Source of the DNA: Bacillota bacterium
GTDB taxonomy: Bacteria > Bacillota > Clostridia > Lachnospirales > WQUN01
Assembly: GCA_009782085.1 (NCBI GenBank)
Contig: WQUN01000013.1
Location: 1 to 17,258, forward strand
Length of the DNA stretch: 17,258 nucleotides
Reading direction: 5' to 3'
Numbering within the stretch: position 1 is the stretch's first letter; every line of letters begins with the position of its first letter. The notes below the pieces were generated by a model that was given only the letters and a program-made list of their open reading frames with translations, did no database searches and had not been told where the DNA came from. Positions 6,630 through 15,944 of this stretch are shown here, one piece after another. Position numbers and translations under genes: made by a program.

Positions 6630-6658
6630 ATTTTAAGTCTATATTAAAAAATAGTCAA
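6630..6658 (-). promoter_or_regulatory. Sigma-A-type promoter of the sortase/TasA-like operon
   Basis: On the minus strand, TTGACT (6658-6653), a 17-bp spacer and TAAAAT (6635-6630) lie in AT-rich DNA. The same hexamers and spacing occur at 16334-16362. Transcription would start near 6623. Confidence 0.75.
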
Positions 6659-6703
6659 GCACTATTTATCAAAAAAACCGCCGGAATTATGTGGAAAGAA
6701 ATG

Positions 6704-6730
6704 AAAAAGGCCGCGTTCGGGCGGCCTTTT
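6704..6730 (-). terminator. Rho-independent terminator of the FN3 gene
   Basis: A perfect 10-bp stem, AAAAGGCCGC with GCGGCCTTTT, has a 6-base loop and ends in five T on the minus strand. It lies 48 bp beyond the stop at 6778 and just upstream of the next promoter, so it isolates the two transcription units. Confidence 0.88.
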
Positions 6731-6777
6731 GGTTCGGATGGAAGCGGAGGAATATTATTACATTTTCATTACATTTT

Positions 6778-9700
6778 TTAGCGCGCGGTTCTGTCCTTCC
6801 CGGCTATCGCGGCGAAGCTCCCCGGTTTATACGCCGCGAAGGAGAGCGTCCCGGCCGCCGGGTCGTATTCCGCTTTTGCCGCCTCCCACCCCGCCGTGTT
6901 GCCGTCCCTGAAATACGCGAGCGCGCTCCCCGCGGCCCGGAAAGCCGCGCTAAGCCTGAGCGTCACCCGGAGCGGGGCCGCGGCGCGCGTCAGGGCCAGC
7001 TTTTCCGAGGGCGTCTCGACGGTTATCGCCAGGCTCTGCGGCGGGCAGGCGTACGCCTCTCCCGGCGGGAGCGCCGCCGAGGCAGCGGGCGTCTCCGAGG
7101 CCGAAACGCGGAATAAGGCGCCCCTCCCGTAGCCCCGCAGGGCCCTGACCTCCGCCGTCTCCAGGCTCCCCGGCGGGAAAGCGGCCGTCATGTTCCAGAG
7201 CGCGATCCTGAGCTCGATCTTTCGCTCCGCGAACGCGCGCATGACCGTGTAGGGTATCTCCACGATATGGCCCGCAGCGTTTGACGGGCCGTATTTGGTC
7301 AGATCCACGGTATAGACATAGACTCTGTCGGTTATCAGCCGCGAGATCAGCCTCTGGTCGGCCTGGTTGTCCGCCGCGCCCCAGGCGTCCGCGCCGTCGG
7401 AGCGGACGCGGTAGGTCAGCGTGTCGGCCTCCCTGTCGTACAGAATCTCGAAATCCCGCGCCGGCAGGGGATACATGTCCGGATTCGCGGTCCCGTCGTA
7501 CTCGCCCGCCGTTTTCGCCGTGTAGATCCTCACCGGGGCGCACCAGGCGGACTCGCTCCGCTTTGCCCCGGCGGGGCCGGACGCCCGCGTGTCCGCAAGC
7601 GCCGGTATGGTTATTTCGATCGCGCCGGCGAAACCGGGGTTGTCGGCGGCCTGGACGACGTAGGCGTACTCCCTGGCGGCCCCGCCGCCCGACCTCGTGA
7701 CGGTCAGGACGGTTTTGGCGCGGATATAGTAGGCTTTGTTGGCGGTCAGGCCGGTAAACAGCGCCGCGTACATGCCCTCCGCGTCCGGGAGGCTAAGTAT
7801 CTCCGCCCCGGCCGCGCCGTCCGCGGGCCGCGCGCCCGCCGCCGGGGCCTCGCCCGCGTCCAGCGGGTCCCGCATCCACTCGACGGCTAAATAGTTTTCC
7901 GCCACGGCGCGGAGATCGGCGTCGCTGACCTGATTATAGGAATCCATATGCGCCCGGGATACGGGGCCCAGGCCCTCGGGAGGCGCAGGCGGCAGTATGG
8001 CGGAAGTCGTCATGGAGATCGGGTTCGACCAGCCGGAAAAGCCGCCGCCGTCCGCGGCCTTGGCCCGTATCCAAAGGTGGTACTGCGTCTCCGGGAAGAG
8101 CCCCGTCACCGTGTAATATATATATTCCCCGTCGGTTTTGGCCGCGCCGGAAAAAGCGTCCGGGGACGCGGCCGTCCCGCCGCCGGGATAGGCCGAAAGC
8201 GCGTCCGCCCAGCGGAGGTCGTAGCCAAGCTCCGGCGAGTATCGCCAGCGGAGCGTGACGGACGTGTCGGCCGCGGAGACCGGCTCCGGCATGGGGACCG
8301 TCGGGGTCACGGCCATCGGGGCCCTGGGGGAGAGGGTGGTGGCCATGACGTAGCTTGGGAAATAGGCGGCCTTGACCCCGCCGGACGTGATATACGGCCT
8401 GAAATACACGACGTAGGCCGTGTTTTCGGCCAAAAGGCCGCCAGTAGGCGCGTCCTCCGACGTCACCTCGTATTCCGGGCGTTCCGGGCTTCCCACGGGC
8501 GCGATCGTCCGCCAGAGGTCCTCGTTCCCGGGGGAAATCAGCATGGCCATGTACGCCTCATAGCCGCCCGAGCGCGCCATATAGTCGTACCGGACGGCGT
8601 GTATCTCGTATTGGCAGCCCGTCAGGTCGATCAGCCGCAGGGGATACTCCTCCAGGCCGGCCGTCTCCGCCGCCAGGCCGTCCAGCACGGCCAGATCCGC
8701 CCGGATCAGCGCCTGCCCCTGCGTTTCGGAGGCCGCGTCCGTATAGGCCGCGTCGCTGAGGCGCACAGCCCGCCGGAGGCCCAGACCGTCCGCGGCCTTG
8801 CCGAAGGCCAGGCTCCCGTCCTCGGCGACGCCGACAACGGTGTACCAGTTGTCGTCGGCGGGGTTGTAAATCTCGTAATATCGCGTGTCCCACTGGATCG
8901 CGACGGAGTTTTCGGTGACCATGTCCGCGCCGAGGGCGTCCTTCTTGACCCGGAGCGGCGGGCGGGAGATCATGTTCGGGTTCGTCGGGACCGCGCCGGA
9001 GGGCGGGATAAAGTGCGCGCCCGTGGCCGGGGCGGATTCCTGCCCCGGCTGTCCGTTCGCGAGGATCCTTCTGGCCGTTATGCGCACGTAGTAGAATTTG
9101 TTGCTTTCCAGCGGCTTCCGCTCCAGGGTCCCGTCCGCGTTTTTTTGCCAATAGTCCGTAAACGTGTAGGTATAGACGGGTTTTTTGCCGCCGTTCGCCA
9201 TTGTCACAGAGGACACCGAAAGCGACGCCGCCGGCAGAACCGCGTTAGGGGCCGCGCCGCCTAGCGCGCCGTCGAAGTTCCGTATGTCGTCGGTGACGTA
9301 AACCGTGTACTCCACGTTCCTGTCCACATACGCGCCGCCGAAGTCCGCGCCCGCCTCGTCGGTCTCCTGGGCGTTGTACGGCATACGGGCGAAGGCGTCC
9401 CAGGTCACGGTCAGGGGATAGGACGGCGCGCCGCCGTCGGTTATGCTCTCTATCGACGGCTTATAGGGCGTGAAATCCGTATGCGTCGGGTCGAAGACGG
9501 CCACATCCGAGTCCATGGAGGCGGGCAGGCCGGTCATTACGTCCGTGTAGTATATCCTGGCCTGATAGTACATGACGGCGGCGGGCCGGGCCGTGAGCCA
9601 GTAGTTGATGCTGCGCGAGGCGTCCGCGCCGGAGAGCGTCCCCAGAAGCGCCGGGTTCAGGAGGGAGTTGGTTTCGAAATCGGCCGTGTTGGCCGAGAAT

Positions 9701-10737
9701 ATCTCGACGCGGTCGATATTCTGTATCGAGGCGGAGATGTTGCTCCAGGTCAGCCTGACGAAGCCGAGCCCCTCCGGCGTCGCGGCCAAAGACGGGCTGA
9801 CGTAGGCGTCGTTGGTCCTGTACTCGTCCGTGGTCAAAGAGCGGTAGGTGAAGCTGCGCCGGGCGCCGTTTATCGTGACGGCCGTCAGGTTGCGGGCCAG
9901 GCCGCCGTTTATCAGGGGTTCGACCTTCACGGCGTAGGGTTTGCCCATCTCGAGGCCGGCGTCGGTTATCGTATAGGTCAGCCTTCCGTTTCCCGACGAC
10001 AGGCCGGGGTCGCCGGCCAGGACCGTCCTGTACGACTCCAGCGGGATAAACCCGGCCTTCGAGCCGCCGAGGATGTAGTATATCCTGTAGCCGGAAAAGA
10101 CGGGCGCCCCGTCCAGGGTCGGGTTGTCCCAGGAGACGGTGAGGCTGCTGCCCGAGCCCCTGGCCGTGACGCCTATGTCCGTCAGGAGATAGCCTCTGGC
10201 CTCCGGCGCGGACGCGTCCAAAGGCGCCGTCCCGTCGACCGTGACATAGCTCCCGTTCGGCATACGGACGCTGTATTTGTGCGTGTGGTACGGGGTGATC
10301 CTGTATTCGTAGAGGCTCCCGCCGTCGAGGGTGTAGTCGGAGGTGTCCTCCAGCTCCGGGGCGTCGTTGTCCGCGATGGTCCTGACCGGCGCGGAGGCCG
10401 CGAAGCTCTCGAACCTCGTCGCGTTGCGCAGGTAGACGGCGTAGTTCTGGTGCGCGTCGGCGTTCGGGTGAGGGGCCGAGGCGTACTCCGGCAAAGCGGC
10501 GGCGTCGGGTTTGGCCGAAACCGCCGGCCGCGTCCATCTCAGCCTGACCGTATAGGCGTTCGCGCCCGCTCCGCCCGGCATACACGAGAGGGTCAGGCTC
10601 GTCACGGGGTTCTGTTGGTTCGCCGGGGCCCGGACGGGGAAAAGGGCGAGGGAGAGGGCTATGGACAGAGCTAATGAGAGGATTGGCTTAAACAAACGGG
10701 TGAAATGGGGTAAGTTGTGTATAAAACGGTTTTGCAT
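6778..10737 (-). CDS. Large secreted fibronectin type III-domain protein
   Basis: A 1319-residue extracellular protein. The signal peptide is at the N-terminus (hydrophobic run ~18-33, ending PVRAPA). Several FN3-like modules follow at roughly 190-270, 310-400, 430-560 and 815-910. The last is clearest (SVTLRWRYSPELGYDLRW ... GLFPETQYHLWIRAKAADGG ... SGWSNPISMTTS). The C-terminal ~250 residues resemble the corresponding region of the protein at 10946-15850 and end in TLSFAAYKPGSFAAIAG, a pattern common just before SLH domains, yet the protein stops about 8 residues later with no SLH, sorting signal or membrane segment. The start is ATG 10737 after AAAGGTG. No clear promoter lies in the 208 bp upstream, so it may be read from the larger gene. 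Adhesin, S-layer-associated or scaffold function is inferred; no enzymatic motif is seen. Confidence 0.82.
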   Translation of the reverse strand: MQNRFIHNLPHFTRLFKPILSLALSIALSLALFPVRAPANQQNPVTSLTLSCMPGGAGANAYTVRLRWTRPAVSAKPDAAALPEYASAPHPNADAHQNYAVYLRNATRFESFAASAPVRTIADNDAPELEDTSDYTLDGGSLYEYRITPYHTHKYSVRMPNGSYVTVDGTAPLDASAPEARGYLLTDIGVTARGSGSSLTVSWDNPTLDGAPVFSGYRIYYILGGSKAGFIPLESYRTVLAGDPGLSSGNGRLTYTITDAGLEMGKPYAVKVEPLINGGLARNLTAVTINGARRSFTYRSLTTDEYRTNDAYVSPSLAATPEGLGFVRLTWSNISASIQNIDRVEIFSANTADFETNSLLNPALLGTLSGADASRSINYWLTARPAAVMYYQARIYYTDVMTGLPASMDSDVAVFDPTHTDFTPYKPSIESITDGGAPSYPLTVTWDAFARMPYNAQETDEAGADFGGAYVDRNVEYTVYVTDDIRNFDGALGGAAPNAVLPAASLSVSSVTMANGGKKPVYTYTFTDYWQKNADGTLERKPLESNKFYYVRITARRILANGQPGQESAPATGAHFIPPSGAVPTNPNMISRPPLRVKKDALGADMVTENSVAIQWDTRYYEIYNPADDNWYTVVGVAEDGSLAFGKAADGLGLRRAVRLSDAAYTDAASETQGQALIRADLAVLDGLAAETAGLEEYPLRLIDLTGCQYEIHAVRYDYMARSGGYEAYMAMLISPGNEDLWRTIAPVGSPERPEYEVTSEDAPTGGLLAENTAYVVYFRPYITSGGVKAAYFPSYVMATTLSPRAPMAVTPTVPMPEPVSAADTSVTLRWRYSPELGYDLRWADALSAYPGGGTAASPDAFSGAAKTDGEYIYYTVTGLFPETQYHLWIRAKAADGGGFSGWSNPISMTTSAILPPAPPEGLGPVSRAHMDSYNQVSDADLRAVAENYLAVEWMRDPLDAGEAPAAGARPADGAAGAEILSLPDAEGMYAALFTGLTANKAYYIRAKTVLTVTRSGGGAAREYAYVVQAADNPGFAGAIEITIPALADTRASGPAGAKRSESAWCAPVRIYTAKTAGEYDGTANPDMYPLPARDFEILYDREADTLTYRVRSDGADAWGAADNQADQRLISRLITDRVYVYTVDLTKYGPSNAAGHIVEIPYTVMRAFAERKIELRIALWNMTAAFPPGSLETAEVRALRGYGRGALFRVSASETPAASAALPPGEAYACPPQSLAITVETPSEKLALTRAAAPLRVTLRLSAAFRAAGSALAYFRDGNTAGWEAAKAEYDPAAGTLSFAAYKPGSFAAIAGKDRTAR

Positions 10738-10796
10738 GGCTCGCACACCTTTTTGGGGTAGTAAAAAACGAAAATGACTGTCACGCTGGCTCGTAA

Positions 10797-10833
10797 TGCC
10801 TGTCATCCTGAGGGCGTTCTTTGCCCGAAGGAT
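10797..10833. repeat. Dispersed CATCCTGAG...GAAGGATC repeat, copy 1
   Basis: TGTCATCCTGAG, then GGCGTTCTTTGCCC, then GAAGGATC. The same frame of words occurs at 17113-17138. This is a repeat type seen between genes in many bacterial genomes. Here it sits between the two giant genes. Confidence 0.6.
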
Positions 10834-10872
10834 CTATCCTTGCTTCGGGTTAAAGCCCGGAATTGCAGAGTT

Positions 10873-10946
10873 GACCGTTCCGTAATCAGGCCCGGAACGG
10901 TCAAGACCGTTCCGTAATCAGGCCAGGAACGGTCAAGACCGTTCCC
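10873..10946. repeat. Tandem GACCGTTCC...GGAACGGTC hairpin repeat
   Basis: Two 32-bp units (10873-10904, 10905-10936) differ at one base, and a 10-base partial third unit runs into the stop codon of the 1634-residue protein. Each unit is a 9-bp inverted repeat, GACCGTTCC with GGAACGGTC, around a 12-base loop. There is no T-run, so termination is uncertain; mRNA 3'-end protection or a REP-like role is possible. Confidence 0.8.
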
Positions 10947-13900
10947 TACAGCGTCAAATTATCCACCTTTGCCAGCACCCTAAGCGCCTCCGAGACCGTC
11001 ATCGGCCCGTCGGCGCGCATGTCCGCGCCCCCGGCGATCCCTGTCTCCATGGCCGCGGCCAGGCTCTGTCTGAACCTGCCGTCCAGCCCGTCCGGGCCCG
11101 CCGCGCCCCCGGCGGCCCCGTAATCCCTGATCATGAGCGAGCCGGCCTTCGTCCCCGTCCTTATCTCGTACAGCCGCATTATCATAAAGTACGCCTCCTG
11201 GTTCCGCGCCGGGGTGTCCCCGCCGTCCGCCGGCAGCCCCAGCCAGGACAGCGGCTCCGCGCCGCCGGGCGCGCCGGCCATGCGGGCCGCGCACCCGGCC
11301 AAGGCGCGCCGTGGGATGTACGCGTCGGGGTATATCGCGTCTTTCCCCAGGAAATCGCCCAGATTGTACTTGGCGACGAGCCTGGTCTTGTCCTCCGCGC
11401 CGGGCGCGTTCCCTATGCCGGGGATGACCAGCGGCCGCCCCGCGAACACGTACGCGCCCGGGGCATAAACGCTCATCGCGAAGTCCCGTCCCTGCGCCTC
11501 CGCCGGAACCGGCCGCCAGGTTTTACCGAGGCTTTGATACCCGCCGACCGACGAGCCCGGCGGCAGATCCTTCCCGACGAGCAAAACGGGCGCGTCGAAG
11601 GCGTCTAAGGGCAGCGAGTACCGGAGGACGCGCGCCAGCTCTCTGGAGACGGCGGCGGAAAGCTCCTTTTCCGCATGCCCCGCGTACCGCCCGGCCGCGC
11701 GCAGGAGGGCCTCGCCGTCCGCCCCGGAGGCGGCCAGGCGGAGGATATCCGCCGCCTCGCCGTCCCCGGAGAGCATCGCGCCGACCCGCCCGTTCAGGGA
11801 GGCGAGGAGCCTGTCGTCCCAATCCCCGATGTCAGTGACCGAGCCGACCGCGTCCGCGTAAACCTCCGCCAGCGGGGAAAGCGGGTCCATGCCGTCCGCC
11901 GAGCGAGGCGGCAGGTTGGTCAGGGATATCCTTATCCTTATGAAATAATCCTCTATGTCCGTCTTCTTTTTTATATACTCCAGGACGCGCAGAACCGACT
12001 CGTTCAGGCCGATGTGCGCCCATTTCGGCGAAAACAGCGCGTCGACGCCCGGCAGCCTGATCCTGAAGCCCTTTTCGGCCTCGTTCGCACGGGCGACGGC
12101 CGACGCGGGGATATAGTAGACATAGCTTCCAGCCGGGGCCCCGACCGCCGCCAAGGTGACAGCCGCGTCCGGGCTCTCGCGCAGGAGTTCGCCGAACATG
12201 GACGGCCTGTAGACCGCCTCGAAGGCCGTCCCGTCGTCTCGCGCGACCCAGTAGGGCTCTTTCAGCAGCCCCGTCAGCCGCTCGTTCAGATAGTCCGCCC
12301 ATTCGCCGCCGGCGCGTTCCTTGTCGTAGCCGGCCTGGTCGAAGCCCGTCCTGAACTGCTCCGCGTTCGAGTAGACCGAGGCGTCGCCCGATACGTCCGC
12401 CATGCGCACGCGGACCGTGTACAGGGTGTTTGGCTTCAGCCCCGTCAGCTTATACAAAAAGCGGTGGTACCCGTCGAGAACGGAGGGCCCCGCCAGCGCC
12501 CTGAGCCGCTCCGCGTCCATGGAGGCGGGCTCGGGCCAGTCGTTTTTATCCTCCTTCAGCTGGAATTGCAGGTCGTATCTCGCCCCGAGGCTGTCGAGGT
12601 CGGAGACGGGCGCGTCGAAGCCGATCCACATCTCCGTTTTGGCGTCGTAGCCGCCCCGCTCCCGCTCCAGCGTCAGGTTCACAGGCTCCCTGACCGGCGT
12701 GGTGGTCAGGCTCAGCCGGCTCCAGACGGACGCGACGCGCGCGCCGTTCACTATGCGGACGGTCCGCGCGTAGTAGAAATATATCCGGTTCGCGCCGAGG
12801 GTCATGTCCGTCAGGGCCGCCGGGCCTCCGAGGGGGCCGGCGGGACGGTAGGCGTACAGATCGGGGTTCGCCGCCGTGAAGCCCGCGCCGTCGTAAATTT
12901 CCAGGTTCACGCCGTCCGTCCGCCACCCGGCCTTGTCCGCGTCCCCCAGGCTGTCGTAGAAGTCCCCGAACGGCAGCCGGGTGTTCAGGCTGTTTTCGTC
13001 CATCCGCCGGTTTGCGAGCCGGATTATCTCATACTCTATGATCTCGCCGTCCGTTGCCGGTTCGATCCGGTCCCAGAGCAAGGTCGCGCGGTCCACTCCC
13101 ACGTCCGCGCTGGCAAGGACAGGCGCGGGGGGTATCTTCTCGTTCACGGCGGGCGCGTCCGGCTTGCCCGCGGTGGTTATCGCCGCGAGGGCGGACATGG
13201 CGGAGGCGCGTAGCATCTTCACGTTCCCCTGGTTGTCCCGGAACGTCAGAACCATGTCCGCGCATAGGTAGTATTTCTGGTTTTTGTCCATGCCGGTGAA
13301 GCCCAAGGTCACGCCTAAAGAAGTGCCGGAGGCTATAAGCCCGGCGAGCGCGTCCGCCGGCACGGCTATGTCGCTGACTGAGACGACCATCCCCGCGCGC
13401 AGGGCGTCCCTGGCGTCGGCGTAGCCGCCGGCGGGCGCGGCGGAGGGGCCGGAGAAAGCGACCCGGACGTCCTGGAAAGGCAGCTGGACGAGCCTCGCGT
13501 CGGCCCGGCGCGCGGCGAGGGGGTATTGCCCGTTCAGCGGCATGAAGCTGTCGCGCAGGTAAGCCTCGTCCTGGCTGATATAGACGTTTGCCGAGGCGTC
13601 CAGGAGGGGGTAGGGGAAAACGCCGTCCAAAAAGCCCCTTACGCCCGGGCCGGGCAAGACGTACGACACGTCAAACGACGCCGCGGCCGGGGCGTAGGCG
13701 GTCAGGTTCTGCGGCGGGGGCACCGACGCCTTCGTGATGTCGCTCAGGGTCAGGCTGTCGAACATCGAGGCCGTGACGTCGGCCCTGACGCCGTTGACCG
13801 ACACCGGGCGCGCGTTCAGATAGTATATATTCGGGAAGAGAAAGTACGGCCGCGTCCCGGCGGGGAAATCCGCGCCGGCGAGGGCCGCGTCCGCGCGGAA

Positions 13901-15850
13901 GCTCACTGCCGCGACGCCCGTGTAGACCGCCGCCCCGTTCAAGATATCCGTGCGCGCGGCCAGGATTTCGGGCGCGGTGTTAGTGACCTTGCCCTGTGCG
14001 TCCGAATAGGAGACGACGACGGCCCCGTCCGGGCCGGGGCCCAAGGTCAGCGTGATCCTGGCGAAAACCGAGGCGCCGGCCGGGTCCGGCGTCAGGGAGC
14101 CGGATATCTCGTACTCGACGACGGCCGTTCCGCCGTTCTGGGCTATCAGGCTTTGCAGCGAGGCGTAGTCCCCGACGTCCCAGCGCGCTGAAAACTCCAG
14201 GACGGCGCGGCTCCCGTCGGGGCTGTCCTCCGCCGGATAGAGCCTGGGGCCCGGCAGGATCTTGAAGTTCTCCGGCAGGCCGATTGAAACCGCGTTCGGG
14301 CCCGCCTTGAAGTACAGTATCTGGGAGCCGAGCGTCTCCCGGACGAGGTTCCCGCCCATGTTCTCCGGGTTGAAAACGACCTGGTAGAACTTCTCGAGCT
14401 GGTTCTGCGAGTTGATCGTCAGAGGTATCATCAGCGGGGCCGAGCCGTCGCTCCACATCGCCACGGAGTCGGCCAAAGCCGTCGGCGAGGAGCCGCTTTT
14501 CAGGGTGTATTCGCCGGAGTAGTTTTTGTAGGGGCGGACGAGGGCGTAGTATTTGCCGGCCTGCTGGACTATCTCGTAGTCAAGGAAGGTAAAGACCGAC
14601 GCCGACTGCATCGAGGACGCCGCCGAGATTATGCCGGGCGCGTCGAAGGTCACGCTGAGAGGGTTCAGGATCAGCCCGGGCAGAAGCCCTTTGACGTTCA
14701 CGCCGACGCGGCCGCCGATAAGATAGGCGAAGGCCGTCATCCCGCTGTCGGACGGGTTTATCTGCACGGGGGTCGGGGCGGCCTTCGTCCCCAGGGTCAG
14801 TATGTCCGGGATCTTGATCTGGAATTTATGCCCCAGGTTGTCGCCGGCGTCCAAAGTCACGGGCAGAGCGCCGAAGGACGGCCCCAAAGGCGCGAAGCCG
14901 TGTATGCCGTTCACGGCGTCGTCCGCGTATATCCTCGGTATGTCGAAGCGTATCTCCAGCTCGTTGACCGGCGAGCCCGGGTGGGCGTCCAGCGGGGTGA
15001 CCATGTCCAGATACCCGCCCGGCCCCAGGTCAGGGTCAAGGACAAGAGCCGGGCCGGGGGCCGTGTTGCGGCTGTTCGCGAACGGCACGGAGTTGAACGT
15101 GTCCCTGGACACGCCTGTCATGACTTTTTTGCCGAACACGAGCGGGGGCTGGCCTCCCAGGCCGTCGAACCGGAGGACGAAATCCGTTATGTTGCCCGGG
15201 ACGATATGGTCGGTGACAAAGTAGAGCTGGTTATCGGAGGCGTTCCAGAGGAAGTGCGCCGTGATATTGTAGTATTGGAAGGAAAACCCGTAGCCGGTTT
15301 TGAAGGCGAACGACGGCCAAAGCGCGCCGGTCACGGCGTAGTCCGGGTCGGTTCCGTTGTAGCCTGCCATGTAGCCGCCGGCGGGGATGAAGTTGGGGCC
15401 GCCTTTTGCCCCGGCGTCCGTGTGCACGCGGTAGGTCGCCGCCAGGTCGGTCCGCCGCAGATAGGCCTGCGAGGGTTCGTCCCACGTCTCGACGTCAAAT
15501 GCGGCGGAAGCCGTGGAGCCGCCCGTCTTGGTCACCGTGAAAACGGCTATCGCTCCGTTTCCGAGCGGGTATGTCAGCGTATATGTCCCGTTCGTATAGG
15601 AGGAGCCGTTTACGCGGTCCATAGGCCAGGCCAAAAACACCCTGTCGCCGGCGGCGGACGGGCTGTTCCCGCTATAGACCGGGGCCGGATTGTTCACGCC
15701 GGGGACGAGGGTCATCTGGAAGCTGACCTCGGGGGGGTCCGACGCCGCGAGGGCTTCCGCCGGCGTCCGGGCATACGGGAGGATGTCCGCGAGAAGAATA
15801 AGGATCATGAGTCTGGAAAGACCGTATTTCGCCGCCGCCTTAATGTGCAT
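10946..15850 (-). CDS. Giant surface protein with FN3-like modules and C-terminal SLH domains
   Basis: A 1634-residue exported protein. The signal peptide spans ~1-35 (hydrophobic LMILILLADILPYA). Residues ~36-700 are beta-rich with no family I recognise. FN3-like modules lie at ~710-900, ~905-1055 and ~1055-1168 (GLKPNTLYTVRVRMADVSGD is the clearest end). A region shared with the 1319-residue neighbour follows and closes with FAMSVYAPGAYVFAG. The last ~130 residues look like a degenerate SLH triplet: YPDAYIPRRALAGCAARMAG, NQEAYFMIMRLYEIRTG, and AAMETGIAGG then MRADGPMTVSEALRVLAKV. SLH domains bind pyruvylated secondary wall polymers, so the protein should sit on the wall. The start is ATG 15850 with GGGAGGA close upstream. 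It is the first of the two giant genes. An S-layer or adhesin role is inferred. Confidence 0.85.
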   Translation of the reverse strand: MHIKAAAKYGLSRLMILILLADILPYARTPAEALAASDPPEVSFQMTLVPGVNNPAPVYSGNSPSAAGDRVFLAWPMDRVNGSSYTNGTYTLTYPLGNGAIAVFTVTKTGGSTASAAFDVETWDEPSQAYLRRTDLAATYRVHTDAGAKGGPNFIPAGGYMAGYNGTDPDYAVTGALWPSFAFKTGYGFSFQYYNITAHFLWNASDNQLYFVTDHIVPGNITDFVLRFDGLGGQPPLVFGKKVMTGVSRDTFNSVPFANSRNTAPGPALVLDPDLGPGGYLDMVTPLDAHPGSPVNELEIRFDIPRIYADDAVNGIHGFAPLGPSFGALPVTLDAGDNLGHKFQIKIPDILTLGTKAAPTPVQINPSDSGMTAFAYLIGGRVGVNVKGLLPGLILNPLSVTFDAPGIISAASSMQSASVFTFLDYEIVQQAGKYYALVRPYKNYSGEYTLKSGSSPTALADSVAMWSDGSAPLMIPLTINSQNQLEKFYQVVFNPENMGGNLVRETLGSQILYFKAGPNAVSIGLPENFKILPGPRLYPAEDSPDGSRAVLEFSARWDVGDYASLQSLIAQNGGTAVVEYEISGSLTPDPAGASVFARITLTLGPGPDGAVVVSYSDAQGKVTNTAPEILAARTDILNGAAVYTGVAAVSFRADAALAGADFPAGTRPYFLFPNIYYLNARPVSVNGVRADVTASMFDSLTLSDITKASVPPPQNLTAYAPAAASFDVSYVLPGPGVRGFLDGVFPYPLLDASANVYISQDEAYLRDSFMPLNGQYPLAARRADARLVQLPFQDVRVAFSGPSAAPAGGYADARDALRAGMVVSVSDIAVPADALAGLIASGTSLGVTLGFTGMDKNQKYYLCADMVLTFRDNQGNVKMLRASAMSALAAITTAGKPDAPAVNEKIPPAPVLASADVGVDRATLLWDRIEPATDGEIIEYEIIRLANRRMDENSLNTRLPFGDFYDSLGDADKAGWRTDGVNLEIYDGAGFTAANPDLYAYRPAGPLGGPAALTDMTLGANRIYFYYARTVRIVNGARVASVWSRLSLTTTPVREPVNLTLERERGGYDAKTEMWIGFDAPVSDLDSLGARYDLQFQLKEDKNDWPEPASMDAERLRALAGPSVLDGYHRFLYKLTGLKPNTLYTVRVRMADVSGDASVYSNAEQFRTGFDQAGYDKERAGGEWADYLNERLTGLLKEPYWVARDDGTAFEAVYRPSMFGELLRESPDAAVTLAAVGAPAGSYVYYIPASAVARANEAEKGFRIRLPGVDALFSPKWAHIGLNESVLRVLEYIKKKTDIEDYFIRIRISLTNLPPRSADGMDPLSPLAEVYADAVGSVTDIGDWDDRLLASLNGRVGAMLSGDGEAADILRLAASGADGEALLRAAGRYAGHAEKELSAAVSRELARVLRYSLPLDAFDAPVLLVGKDLPPGSSVGGYQSLGKTWRPVPAEAQGRDFAMSVYAPGAYVFAGRPLVIPGIGNAPGAEDKTRLVAKYNLGDFLGKDAIYPDAYIPRRALAGCAARMAGAPGGAEPLSWLGLPADGGDTPARNQEAYFMIMRLYEIRTGTKAGSLMIRDYGAAGGAAGPDGLDGRFRQSLAAAMETGIAGGADMRADGPMTVSEALRVLAKVDNLTL

Positions 15851-15944
15851 CGCGTCCTCCCGCAGGTGGAAAATGTGGAAATTGATGTGTATAATATACC
15901 CAGTGTTTTATAACATATGTTTCCGGCGCGAAGGAAACGGTCGT
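15851..15944 (-). other. AT-rich upstream region of the giant SLH gene
   Basis: The leader contains AT-rich words (on the minus strand TATAAAACACTGGG then TATATTATA) that could hold a -10 element, but I found no -35 at 16-18 bp. Any promoter here is non-consensus or needs an activator or another sigma factor. Confidence 0.25.

Noticed and set aside
7948..9264. 438-codon plus-strand ORF
   Set aside because: High-GC shadow of the FN3 protein: Arg/Gly/Val-rich, no domain pattern, no ribosome binding site.
9481..10674. 397-codon plus-strand ORF
   Set aside because: Antisense shadow of the FN3 protein with biased composition and no motif.
11675..13213. 512-codon plus-strand ORF
   Set aside because: Antisense shadow of the SLH protein; length is explained by high GC and codon bias on the other strand.
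14828..15913. 361-codon plus-strand ORF
   Set aside because: Antisense shadow of the SLH protein N-terminal half, extending into its promoter region.
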